Assembly: GCA_963170055.1 (NCBI GenBank)
Contig: CAUJGJ010000444.1
Span: 4,561,118 to 4,625,117 of the forward strand
Direction: 5' to 3'
Source: Halisarca cf. caerulea
Lineage: Eukaryota; Porifera; Demospongiae; Chondrillida; Halisarcidae
Length of the DNA stretch: 64,000 nt
The translations under genes were made by a program, and so were the position numbers. Positions 54,342 to 64,000 of the stretch are shown here, in pieces. The notes below the pieces were generated by a model. It had not been told where the DNA came from. It saw only the letters and a list, made by a program, of their open reading frames with translations, and did not search any database. Position 1 is the first letter of the stretch; the number at the start of each line of letters is the position of its first letter.

Positions 54342-56035
54342 TCAAGTAGAGGAGATGTGGCCCTCTGCGATGGCGAGATCAATTTGCTGTGTCGACTGCC
54401 AATTGAATTGCAATTGTCTAGTGCACCTGATAGCAGCAATAGATGATCGTAGAAGGCTGAATGACAGTCTGCATCTGAGCCACTTCATCACCATGCTGTA
54501 GCTCTGTCCTCGCTTGTAGGCCAGAAGGGTTGCTAATCGCTTGTACACAATAGTGGTGGATGGGCCCATTCCACCAGTAGCTGAAAATACCAGGGGACAA
54601 AAGAACGATGTTCCACCTCTCTGATTCTTTGGTCATAGGTTCTTCTCTTTTCTCTCTCATGCCGGATGAACGTTGTGTTGATAGATGAGTTCTGGTTCAA
54701 AGATTCCAACAGTTTAAAAATCCTTACATCAAAAAATGCATGTTGATATTTGTTCAAGAAACTTCTACATCTGATATCTACCCGGCTTTCATCTTGGATG
54801 TTTGCGGACCTGCCATGAACAGGGGTGTAAACTAACTTTTTCCTTCACTAGCCATCTGGGCTAGTGACACCTAAAAGATACCAGCCCAAGTTTTCATTTA
54901 CTAGCCCAGTTGATATCGTCATTATTATGCTACTTCAGTACTCGATAGCAGCTAATGTCTTCACGTCCACTAGGGTCTATTGCATGGTGTGATGTCTGTA
55001 AAGGGGATCTAAGATAACCATCAGGTTTATTCAGAAAAATATGTAGTACAAGATTTCAGGACTGATCGAGACTTCAATGTCAGGTTCATTTGGGATGTTG
55101 CTAAGACCATGTTCTTTGAGTCCTCAATATCATACAGTATCACCCCAATACTCACAAAACACCCACTCTATCTAGATACTTTTACCATGCACCCTTCCCT
55201 TCAGTATTTCCCTACAATTTTTGTGCTTTGCCTACAAATCAATGTAGGCAAGGCACAGAAAGGAGAGGGGCCGCAATAGCGAGGTATAGTGAGGTAGCAG
55301 GTGGGGCCTTAAACAGTTTACTTGAGGCTCCTTTGTGCCACTCAAGCAGGTTCTGAATACAGTATACATACATAGATTAGTCTGTTGCAGTTGTGCATGT
55401 GTGTTACAGGAATTCAAGTGAGGGGGGGAGGTTGGGGCAATTGGGTCCCAGGTTGAGGAGGGGGGTGGCTAAATACCCTCTTTAACCCTCCCCCTGCTCC
55501 CATAAAAGAAACCACAGTTGTCTTCTTTCTAAAAATAACTGTGAGATAAAAAATTAATGTTTTCTTGCAAGACTTAGCCCCAGACTGAACACCACAGACC
55601 TATGACGTCATGAGTGCAGAAGCCTGCTAAGTGCCCAGGGCTTCTCTAAAGCAAAAATAGAAATTTTCAGGACGCATTCAAAAACTACTTTGATAAAATT
55701 GATTACAGCCTTCTTTTGAAGGGTACTAACCCTAAGCTTCCTTCATTGCAACTTAAGTAGCTGTACTTGAATTCTTTTCAAAGCTATAGCTGGAGAACTT
55801 AGATCAGCCATGTTGGAAGGGTAGTCTTACTGGCCACACGGGCGCCCATCTTCATTAGTTTTACTAGCCCGTGGTAGAATCTACTCACCTCGGGCTGGCG
55901 GGCGAGTGTTAATTTTCACCCCTGCATGAAGGACCTCACCAGTGAGTGGTTGTAAGGCAGGCTCAATCTCTGTGGAAGTGCTGACTTTATCCATCAGTGC
56001 TGCTGTGAGGTCACGGATGTCATATTGTCGGTGGC

Positions 56036-56045
<10 letters not shown>
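54342..56045 (-). pseudogene. Reverse-transcriptase C-terminal relic, interrupted
   Basis: Minus strand 56045-55925 (QYDIRDLTAALMDKV...IEPALQPLTGEVL) continues, once the 54820-55924 insertion is set aside, into HGRSANIQDESRVDI and then NKYQHAFFDVRIFKLL, REKRRTYDQRIREVEHRSFV and a tail with KRGQSYSMVMKWLRCRLSFSLLRSS (to 54342). This parallels the C-terminal domain of the retroelement at 45973-46827 (RLDI...VFFDVRVFNP...RAYDQRIRDIDHGSF). Frameshifts occur in the last third. It lies in FERM intron 2. Confidence 0.75.
54820..55924. mobile_element. 1.1 kb hAT-like non-autonomous insertion
   Basis: Starts CAGGGGTGTAAACTAAC and ends in the complement of CAGGGGTGAAAATTAAC. The 6-bp duplication CATGAA flanks it (54814-54819, 55925-55930). 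Removing the element and one CATGAA restores the reading frame of the surrounding retroelement relic. CAGGGGTG ends resemble hAT termini, although hAT usually duplicates 8 bp. No transposase inside. Confidence 0.85.
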
Positions 56046-57870
<1,825 letters not shown>

Positions 57871-58530
57871 TTGGATATGGCAGAAGACTTGTCCAGTTCC
57901 CAGAACTCGCCTACCACCATCTACACTCCGGATCGTTGCTATGGTTCACCACCAATGTCACCACACCTAAGTGACTTCGCTCAATTTTCAGACATGGAGG
58001 ATGTTGAGGATGGTGCAATTTCTTCGGAATACGCTCATAGTGATGCTGAAGGCCCACCTTGTGAAAAGAGGAAGTTTGATGAGTACATGGATTCCCCAGT
58101 AATTCTTATTGACCACGGCGATAAAGAACCATCAAGTATGAAGTTCAAGACAACGATTTTAGATTATTTCAAGCCGAAATTGACAGCTACTAGCAACAAT
58201 GCCTTTACTCTTCCTATGAGTAGCTCTCAGTGATCAAGTGACAGTTCTTTTTCCTTTAGCAGTCAGATCAGTAGCAACTTTTCAGCTCCAACAACTCATA
58301 GTGGGCCAACAGAACCACCTCAGTCGCTACCTAAAGCTAAAAGCAGCAGATCTTGAGGAAGAAGCTGGAAGTGCTTGCTTATGCCAAAACCCATTCACAG
58401 GTTGCAGCTGCAAGGAATTTCAAGATTCCAAGAACCACAATTCGTTCATGGAAGGGATTGGAAGCAGTTGCAAAGAGCAAACCGAAAACGATCATATATT
58501 ATACTAGGCAAACACTATTCAATTTCACTT
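57871..58530 (+). pseudogene. Transposon gene with pogo/Tc5-type HTH, truncated
   Basis: An open frame of 120 residues (57871-58233) has an acidic, serine-rich leader and ends near KFKTTILDYFKPKLTA, similar in shape to a PCNA-binding (PIP) box. After it, in another frame (about 58350-58500), is a recognisable helix-turn-helix: KLEVLAYAKTHSQVAAARNF followed by KIPRTTIRSWKGLEAVAK, like the psq/CENP-B-type N-terminal domain of pogo/Tc5 transposases. The catalytic domain is missing. The two parts may be separate exons or a frameshifted single gene. Function is inferred only from the HTH. Confidence 0.5.
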
Positions 58531-58569
58531 GATTACTGTACACTACTACTTGACATGTATAACAGCTAA

Positions 58570-59655
58570 AGTACACTAATAAAGTTTGCCACTAATTTGC
58601 ATTGTAACTTGCCCAGATATAGTAAAATTTAGCCTGAATTTGAAAATTTTCTTGCAAGAGGATGTCCCCGAACCGCCCCTACAGATCCACTTCCGCACCC
58701 CCCTTTATAGATTCCTGGATCTGTCCCTGTTTTGTGTATCGTTTGTCAATTGCAATCAAGTGAATACTAAACATGCGCAAGACTGCTAACTTTGTGTTCA
58801 ATGTATAGTACACATTACAACTAAAAGCATGCATGTCCACACGCACAGCAGTTTCATAAATAACATGCAATCAAAATGAAATTAAACACAATTCAATGTC
58901 TATTTTAAAATTGAACTTTCCTTCTCAGTTATTCTTATCGGGTATTCTTAACCTTTAGACAGAGGGTCCTATATAAGTGGCACCCAGAAAACAAAGGAAC
59001 AAAGGGCAAAACACTAAAAGGAATGTGCGAGGTTCTGAACTTTGTTCACAACTAGTTTATAATCAGGGTTCTCCCCAGGAATACTCAAGCATAATGCTCT
59101 ACTATCTTTTCAAAGTAGTGCACTATGCCTTCACATAGCCTCTATTCCTCACTATGTCTTCCATCGCAATATGCACGAATACCCTTTTTCCCGTGGACGG
59201 TCACATATAGTGGCTATACACTGCTTAGGCATCTTGAAGAACACTTGATAGTCACTTTTGTTTAGATTTGATCGAGAAAAGAGCGGGAAATGAGTAAGAA
59301 TTGCGGCTATTCTGGTTTCGGTACGCAAGGTTTGCTTACTTTATGATGTAATATTATGTATTTAGAATGACGATTCAATAGGGAAACATTAGCCCTTGTA
59401 TCTCACGCTTGACGAAGAAAATTTAAAATTGAAACTTACTTTCTGTAATACTTTCTCAGGAGGTTTTGAATGCATTAAAATATTGACGCTACTGGTCCTT
59501 TAACTCGAATTACTTGTTTTGATATTTTGTCAGGTACTGTATACCAGATAGTGCTTGTCTTTATGGATTTCTGTTTCCGTGATAGAATGAAATAGAGTGT
59601 GGTAGTAAGGAGTTATACTGTTCTGTATTCCGTATACTTAAATTGACTTCTTAAG
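58570..59655. other. FERM intron 2, no gene recognised
   Basis: No coding homology or clear element ends. Confidence 0.5.
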
Positions 59656-59750
59656 GTTGTTGGTGTATCAAGAATTGAAGTCAGACATTGTGTCAGGGCA
59701 ACTGCCAGTACAAAATATGGCTGAAAAGTTAGCTTCTTATTCTCTTCAAG
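59656..59750 (+). CDS. FERM-domain gene, third coding exon
   Basis: 95 bp. The first base completes the arginine of DEITR begun in exon 2. It then encodes LLVYQELKSDIVSGQLPV, then MAEKLASYSLQ, ending one base into the next codon at a GTGTGT donor. This matches FERM F2 helices ((R)xxxLQxKxDIxxGRLPC...AAxLASYAxQ). The next exon should start with an acidic residue and GD(Y/F), but was not found by 64000. Confidence 0.85.
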
Positions 59751-59880
59751 GTGTGTGTTTATGTAGTACATATGCAATTGATCATTACATGTGTGAATGT
59801 AGGTGTATTTACAAGATTGGTGCATGTGTTTTTTATGTGTAGTAAATAGACTGTAGAATGTACTTATCAAGTGCCTGGGT

Positions 59881-60166
59881 TGTTACATGCATACTCCTGG
59901 ATAGTACATACTCACCATTCTTTAGAAATGCAGCTTTGCTTCCCATTCAAGATATGGACATTGTCGTATCGTCAGGTCATATGTTCACAATGAAGTCACC
60001 ATAATTGTCTTAGCTGAGACTGAAAATACATCCTTACAAAGATCTTATATAGAATCACTGACAGTCACTGATACACGGTTACAAAATACAAGTAATCTGC
60101 AGCTGTTAACAACATGTAACCTATAGCAACAGTGTTCATGGTAACTAGAATTGACCAATCACAACA
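59881..60166 (-). repeat. Probable 3' LTR of Ty3/Gypsy element
   Basis: Read on the minus strand, the segment starts TGTTGTGATTGG directly after a purine-rich tract (TGGTGGAGGGA, 60167-60177) and ends GCATGTAACA, so it has TGTT...AACA ends. It contains a TATA-like TCTATATAAGA. A second LTR was not found. Confidence 0.5.
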
Positions 60167-60181
60167 TCCCTCCACCATTAG

Positions 60182-61201
60182 CTAGCTTCTTCCAGCTTCG
60201 AATCTTTCAGGGGGCTTAGTTTCTCTTGTTGATCTTCGAGGAAGGCTGCTAGGGATAGTCACTGAAGGAAACTCCCAATCAGATGTATTTGTAGACTCTG
60301 CAGCTCTACTTCTGATTTGATCAAAGTGACGCCGTATAGTTCTCTGATCTTCCAGTTTAATTTCAGCCATGGTTGCTCCATGTATTTCCACAATTGTTCC
60401 TGGAAGCCATTTGGGTTTCTGAATCCCAAATTTCTTGGCAAAGACGGTATCACCAACTTTAAAAGTGGGATTTCGGAATGATCCCTTCAAATGCATCCTT
60501 TCTGTCTCGGATAGCTGCTTCCTTTTCATTGATGTATTCATGTCGGGCTTTATCATCTCCAAATGAGTACGAATTCTTCTATTCATCAATAGTTCTGCAG
60601 GACTTATCATGGTAGTAGAGTGTGGTGTCGAACGGTAATGAAATAGGAATCGAGATATGGCAGTTTGTATGTCGACTGTGGGCAAACTTTTCTGAATGGC
60701 TCTTTTGAAAGTCTGTACAGCCCTCTCTGCCAGACCATTTAATGATGGATGATAAGGTGCTGTTTTGATATGCTGTATCTTGCTCTTGCACATGAACTCT
60801 TGGAATTCAGCACTCGTAAAAGCAGTACCATTATCAGAGACTAGTGTCTCTGGCACTCCATGGGTGGCAAACATTTTCCGCAGCTTCTCTATGGCATGAC
60901 AAGAGGAAGTTGATGGTACAATCTCAACCTCCATCCATTTAGAGTATACATCTACCACAATCAAGAATACTTTGCCTTGGAAAGGCCCTGCAAAGTCAAT
61001 GTGAATTCTTGACCATGGACGATTTGGCCACTCCCAGGGATAAATTGCTACATGTTTTGGCATAGTCTGGTTTTCTTGGCAGGTTTTGCACTTCTTCACT
61101 ACCTCCTCAATATCCCTGTCCATTCCAGGCCACCATACAAAACTTTGTGCCAATTTTTTCATTCTTGATGTGCCTGGATGCCCTTCGTGCAGCAAGGCCA
61201 T
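60182..61201 (-). CDS. Ty3/Gypsy-type integrase (3' end of pol), truncated
   Basis: A 339-residue open frame. The N-terminal half-finger HEGHPGTSRMKKL...CKTCQENQ is the H2C2 zinc domain. The rve core has aspartates in HIDFAGPF and LVSDNGTAF and a glutamate in HPSLNGLAERAVQ (about residues 69-155). A C-terminal tail has the FAKKFG...WLPGTIVEI chromo/SH3-like fold. Upstream, the expected reverse transcriptase and RNase H are absent, so the element is 5'-truncated. No stop interrupts the integrase, suggesting a relatively young insertion. LTR-retrotransposon integrases insert the cDNA copy into chromosomes. Confidence 0.9.
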   Translation of the reverse strand: MALLHEGHPGTSRMKKLAQSFVWWPGMDRDIEEVVKKCKTCQENQTMPKHVAIYPWEWPNRPWSRIHIDFAGPFQGKVFLIVVDVYSKWMEVEIVPSTSSCHAIEKLRKMFATHGVPETLVSDNGTAFTSAEFQEFMCKSKIQHIKTAPYHPSLNGLAERAVQTFKRAIQKSLPTVDIQTAISRFLFHYRSTPHSTTMISPAELLMNRRIRTHLEMIKPDMNTSMKRKQLSETERMHLKGSFRNPTFKVGDTVFAKKFGIQKPKWLPGTIVEIHGATMAEIKLEDQRTIRRHFDQIRSRAAESTNTSDWEFPSVTIPSSLPRRSTRETKPPERFEAGRS

Positions 61202-61380
61202 TGTCTTATCTCGTCCAGTTGCGCAAATATTTCAGGAAACGGAAATAACGTGTTCGTAAGAATAATGTTGTCGGTCTCCGGAAATAATGCATGCGAGGGC
61301 TCTGCGAGTACGTACACTTTGTTCCTGGCTGTAAGAGCTTTCGATTGATACCACACTTGGTCTATTTCCTGTGACACAGG
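61202..61380. other. Junction upstream of integrase
   Basis: No RNase H or protease homology, marking the 5' truncation of the Gypsy element. Confidence 0.5.
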
Positions 61381-62150
61381 GCTGAGCGGCAGCGATTTTG
61401 TTCGGACGAAGCGTGGGAAAGACTCGAAGAAGAGTTTAGGCTCGCCGAAGAAGACTATAATGTGGAATTCCGTGCCTCTGACCAGGACGAAAGCCTATCA
61501 GAAGACGAAGACAATGTTTGGGACTCTTCCAGACTCTTCTGACCAACCAAAGTCTGCAGAAGAAGATCCCGAGATCGATTGTACCATGATTCAACAGGAG
61601 AGTGCCCTTAGCCATCAAGGATCGTCGGAAAACGACTCATTCGGCAGCGTAGTGACTATACAGTCTGTAAGGGCTGTGATAGCATAGCAGTCGACAGCAG
61701 CTTCGAAGACAAGAAGGAAGAGGCGACCATCCAGGTATTTATTTAAGAATCTTGCTGTTGTAGTCTGGGTCCCAAGAAGACACCTTGTTTCAGTCAGCTG
61801 TCTCTATCTACCATCTCACAAGCTAGAAACAACTACTTGCAGCTGTCACATTCTGAATTATATCTGGTTATCTTGGCATAAATCCATGCCCAGAGGACCC
61901 ATCCTGATGACAAGCCTGCTGACTATCAAGGGAAGACTGAAACGTTCCGTTCTCATACCAGGTACTATGTTCATGGATTACCAGTGTGTAAGAAGACTTT
62001 TGCATTTGTTCACACTGTTGGTAAGAGGCGTGTTGAGGATCTCCGTACAGCTGTTGACAATGATGGGGTTGTAGCAAGGATCCCTGGCTCATGCAAGCGG
62101 TCCAGGCATATTGAATCGTCATTCACTGATTCACCATCCATGAACTTATG
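61381..62150 (+). pseudogene. Transposon-associated domain (unassigned family), degraded
   Basis: Two separated pieces on plus: an acidic segment SDEAWERLEEEFRLAEEDYN (61400-61530) followed by stops, and RYYVHGLPVCKKTFAFVHTV, then RRVEDLRTAVDNDGVVARIP (about 61960-62090). The second resembles a conserved domain (xxxGxPVCxxTFxFxHxxxxxRLxxL...DNxG) that precedes the integrase-like core of some invertebrate DNA transposons (from memory). No core follows. Confidence 0.4.
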
Positions 62151-62680
62151 ACTCTATGGAAGGCGGTATTGATGGTATTCAGTGCATGCATGTCCAAACG
62201 CAGTGGGATTGGTGCATGATGAGAGTTGGTCTTGACAGTGAAATGACTGTGACCCATTACTATTCTAACACCAGTTTCTCACTTGGACTCCCGTTTTTAT
62301 CAGCAATGATTTATTTTTGCTCATCATGATAACTTTTCACGCTGTAATTTGCTACAAAACATGTTTTAAAACAAAATAATGTAGCTGTTGTGAAAATACA
62401 GATATCCAAGAACTGCTTATGCATAATGTATTAACATATGACAACATTTGCATACCTATAAATATGATTAAATTATTATGAATATGATTAATAGCCTTAT
62501 GAATATTCTAATTATCGCTATTGAATATTCATAAGGTGAATTCCAAGTTCAATATCTCGCAGTAGGAATGGAAATGGGCCCTCATACTGGACCACCATGT
62601 GTGTCTCGTACAGATTATGCACCACCTGCGAAATCTCAATTTTGGCCAAAAATACATGAATCCCCTTTTTAGCATGGACA
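62151..62680. other. No gene recognised
   Basis: AT-rich, with TATGAATAT(G/T) words repeated near 62460-62535. Confidence 0.5.
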
Positions 62681-62700
62681 TATATATATATATATAATAT

Positions 62701-62753
<53 letters not shown>

Positions 62754-62765
62754 TTTTTTATTAAT
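62680..62765. repeat. (AT)n microsatellite
   Basis: TA/AT runs with a few phase slips, then a T-rich tract. Confidence 0.95.
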
Positions 62766-62821
62766 ATAATGAATATTATAGATATACACAAAACCTACAA
62801 TATACAACAATCCATTCTAAT

Positions 62822-63376
62822 CTAAGACAGTACAACCTAAAATAGACACTGTGTTAAATCTCTGGATGCAGATACTAATCTTCTGGCACAGCTTTAGGTA
62901 AGACAGAGAATCATTTGTCTTTGACCTTATCCGCTTAGCTAAATCATGCAAAAACTCGATCATGTCCTTTCCAAAGGCTCCTGATGACTCTACTGCAACA
63001 GGAATGAAGCAGTAATCCTGGCTTAAATCCTCATACAAGGTGCGTTTGCTTGCAGCGGCCCGATCAGCAACCAATCCAACTCCTGAGCTAGACAAAGGCA
63101 AGTTGGTTCTGGCAAATGTGTCATGACATGTGGCGTCCCATACCAAACTTCTACCATGTGCCCAGGGAATCAGGGATACTCCATCTGGGTGTCTCTCATC
63201 ACCTCGACAAAGTCCACGTGGCTCTAGAGTGGCAGGTATGTCAGCGGCTACCAAGGCACGTTTGACTATATCATTCAATGCCGAGTGGCGAGGCAGCCTG
63301 CCCTTACTCCTGCGGCAGCTTAGTGCATGAAGTCCAGTGTCTTCTGTCCAACCTCCACACTGAGTGCAGCTGTAAA
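62822..63376 (-). pseudogene. Reverse-transcriptase element C-terminal domain
   Basis: Minus strand opens with a zinc-type CTQCGGWTEDTGLHALSCRR, then RLPRHSALNDIVKRALVAAD, DERHPDGVSLIPWAHGRSLV and WDATCHDTFA, and FIPVAVESSGAFG...FLHDLAKRI. The PDG...(V/L)(V/L)WDATC pattern looks like a PD-(D/E)xK nuclease core and is a common C-terminus of reverse-transcriptase elements in marine invertebrates (family recall). The polymerase is missing, cut off at the TA repeat near 63405. It differs from the domain at 45973. Confidence 0.65.
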
Positions 63377-63407
63377 TAGAGGGATAAGCCGAGGCGAAGA
63401 CCGACCG

Positions 63408-63432
63408 CTATATATATATATATATATATAAA
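63408..63432. repeat. (TA)n microsatellite
   Basis: Short TA run at the edge of the retroelement fragment. Confidence 0.9.
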
Positions 63433-64000
63433 CGGTAGGCGTCAAAAAAAAGTTTCCGTATCGTAATCGTAAAATGGTCAAATTACGATTACGTTCCGAT
63501 ATGATTACGATTTTGTTGATAAATCACAAGGCCGAATTACGGTGCTAAAGTAGAGAAATTACAGAAATCCCAGATCGAATTACGCTAGCGATATGCAACG
63601 AAACTAAACAGAAGTGAATCAGGACGCTGCGCTCGCAAAATCATCAGATCGAATTACCTACGTATTTCTCAAACTTCGATCCCCATACCCTTCGTGTTAA
63701 CAAGTTTGATTAGCACTTGGAACACAGCTATAGCCGTGCAGTGTCTCTGCGGGTCGAACTGCATATGATTTTTATTATCTTGGAGATCGAATTACCGTCA
63801 CGAAGGATGGTCGTTGGGTAGAGATGGTGAGCTAGCCTATACGATGATCGGACCTTCGAGATCCTGAGATAGGATGGACCTCAGTAAAAAGGATCGCTTC
63901 TGGTCTAGATCTGCTGATCGGATTACGATTTACTTTTGCCTGCAGATCGAATTACCCTCACGACGATGATCAAGGGCGATGGTCCCCGCTTCGAGATGGC
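63433..64000. repeat. Region with recurrent GATCGAATTAC motif
   Basis: The 11-mer GATCGAATTAC occurs at about 63573, 63647, 63786 and 63945, with near copies (GCCGAATTACGG near 63532, GATCGGATTACGA near 63918). The left edge (GGTAGGCGTCAAAAAAAAGT) is similar to GGTAGGGATCAAAAAAA ends at 15081. The right boundary is outside the window. Confidence 0.55.

Overview
The window is eukaryotic and almost certainly from an invertebrate animal. Its two host genes are split into small exons with GT/AG introns, it is rich in DNA transposons and microsatellites, and it shows no bacterial gene organisation. The mix of PIF/Harbinger, Merlin, pogo/Tc1, Penelope-like and several reverse-transcriptase elements fits a marine non-bilaterian such as a sponge or cnidarian. 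That placement is inference and the species is not determined.

Host gene 1 (minus strand) encodes tRNA-dihydrouridine(47) synthase (DUS3L). A CCCH zinc-finger exon (37589-38228) and nine further exons (35037 down to 2910) join in consistent phases. The last exon lies beyond the left edge. A candidate first exon sits at 44886-44989. The introns carry nearly all the mobile DNA of the left two thirds. Host gene 2 (plus strand) is a FERM-domain gene whose first three coding exons are 50037-50204, 53583-53764 and 59656-59750. It continues past the right edge. The two genes are divergent, with about 5 kb of transposon debris between their starts.

Left third (1-18400): a hAT/ZMYM1-like relic; two copies of an undetermined 1.2 kb inverted-repeat element; an apparently intact Harbinger transposon with convergent transposase and MADF partner genes (3968-6893); a pogo-type MITE; and a decayed Harbinger (13639-17940) with another element nested in it. 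Middle (18400-45000): a Penelope-like inverted-repeat unit with hammerhead-like cores, a MITE whose empty site is preserved elsewhere in the window, a Tc1 relic, more Harbinger pieces, an IS4-type DDE relic, a tRNA-like SINE and several MITEs.

Right third (45000-64000): self-nested palindromic mini-elements (TAGTC...GACTA) with perfect 9-bp target duplications; a broken reverse-transcriptase element; an apparently intact Merlin transposon with 200-bp inverted repeats inside FERM intron 1; a second reverse-transcriptase relic interrupted by a hAT-like insertion; a pogo/Tc5-type DNA-binding ORF; a Ty3/Gypsy-type integrase with a probable 3' LTR; and a third reverse-transcriptase C-terminal fragment. 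The most novel material is the palindromic 9-bp-duplication family, the intact Merlin, the matched filled/empty MITE site and an in-frame 33-nt duplication at a DUS3L splice donor.
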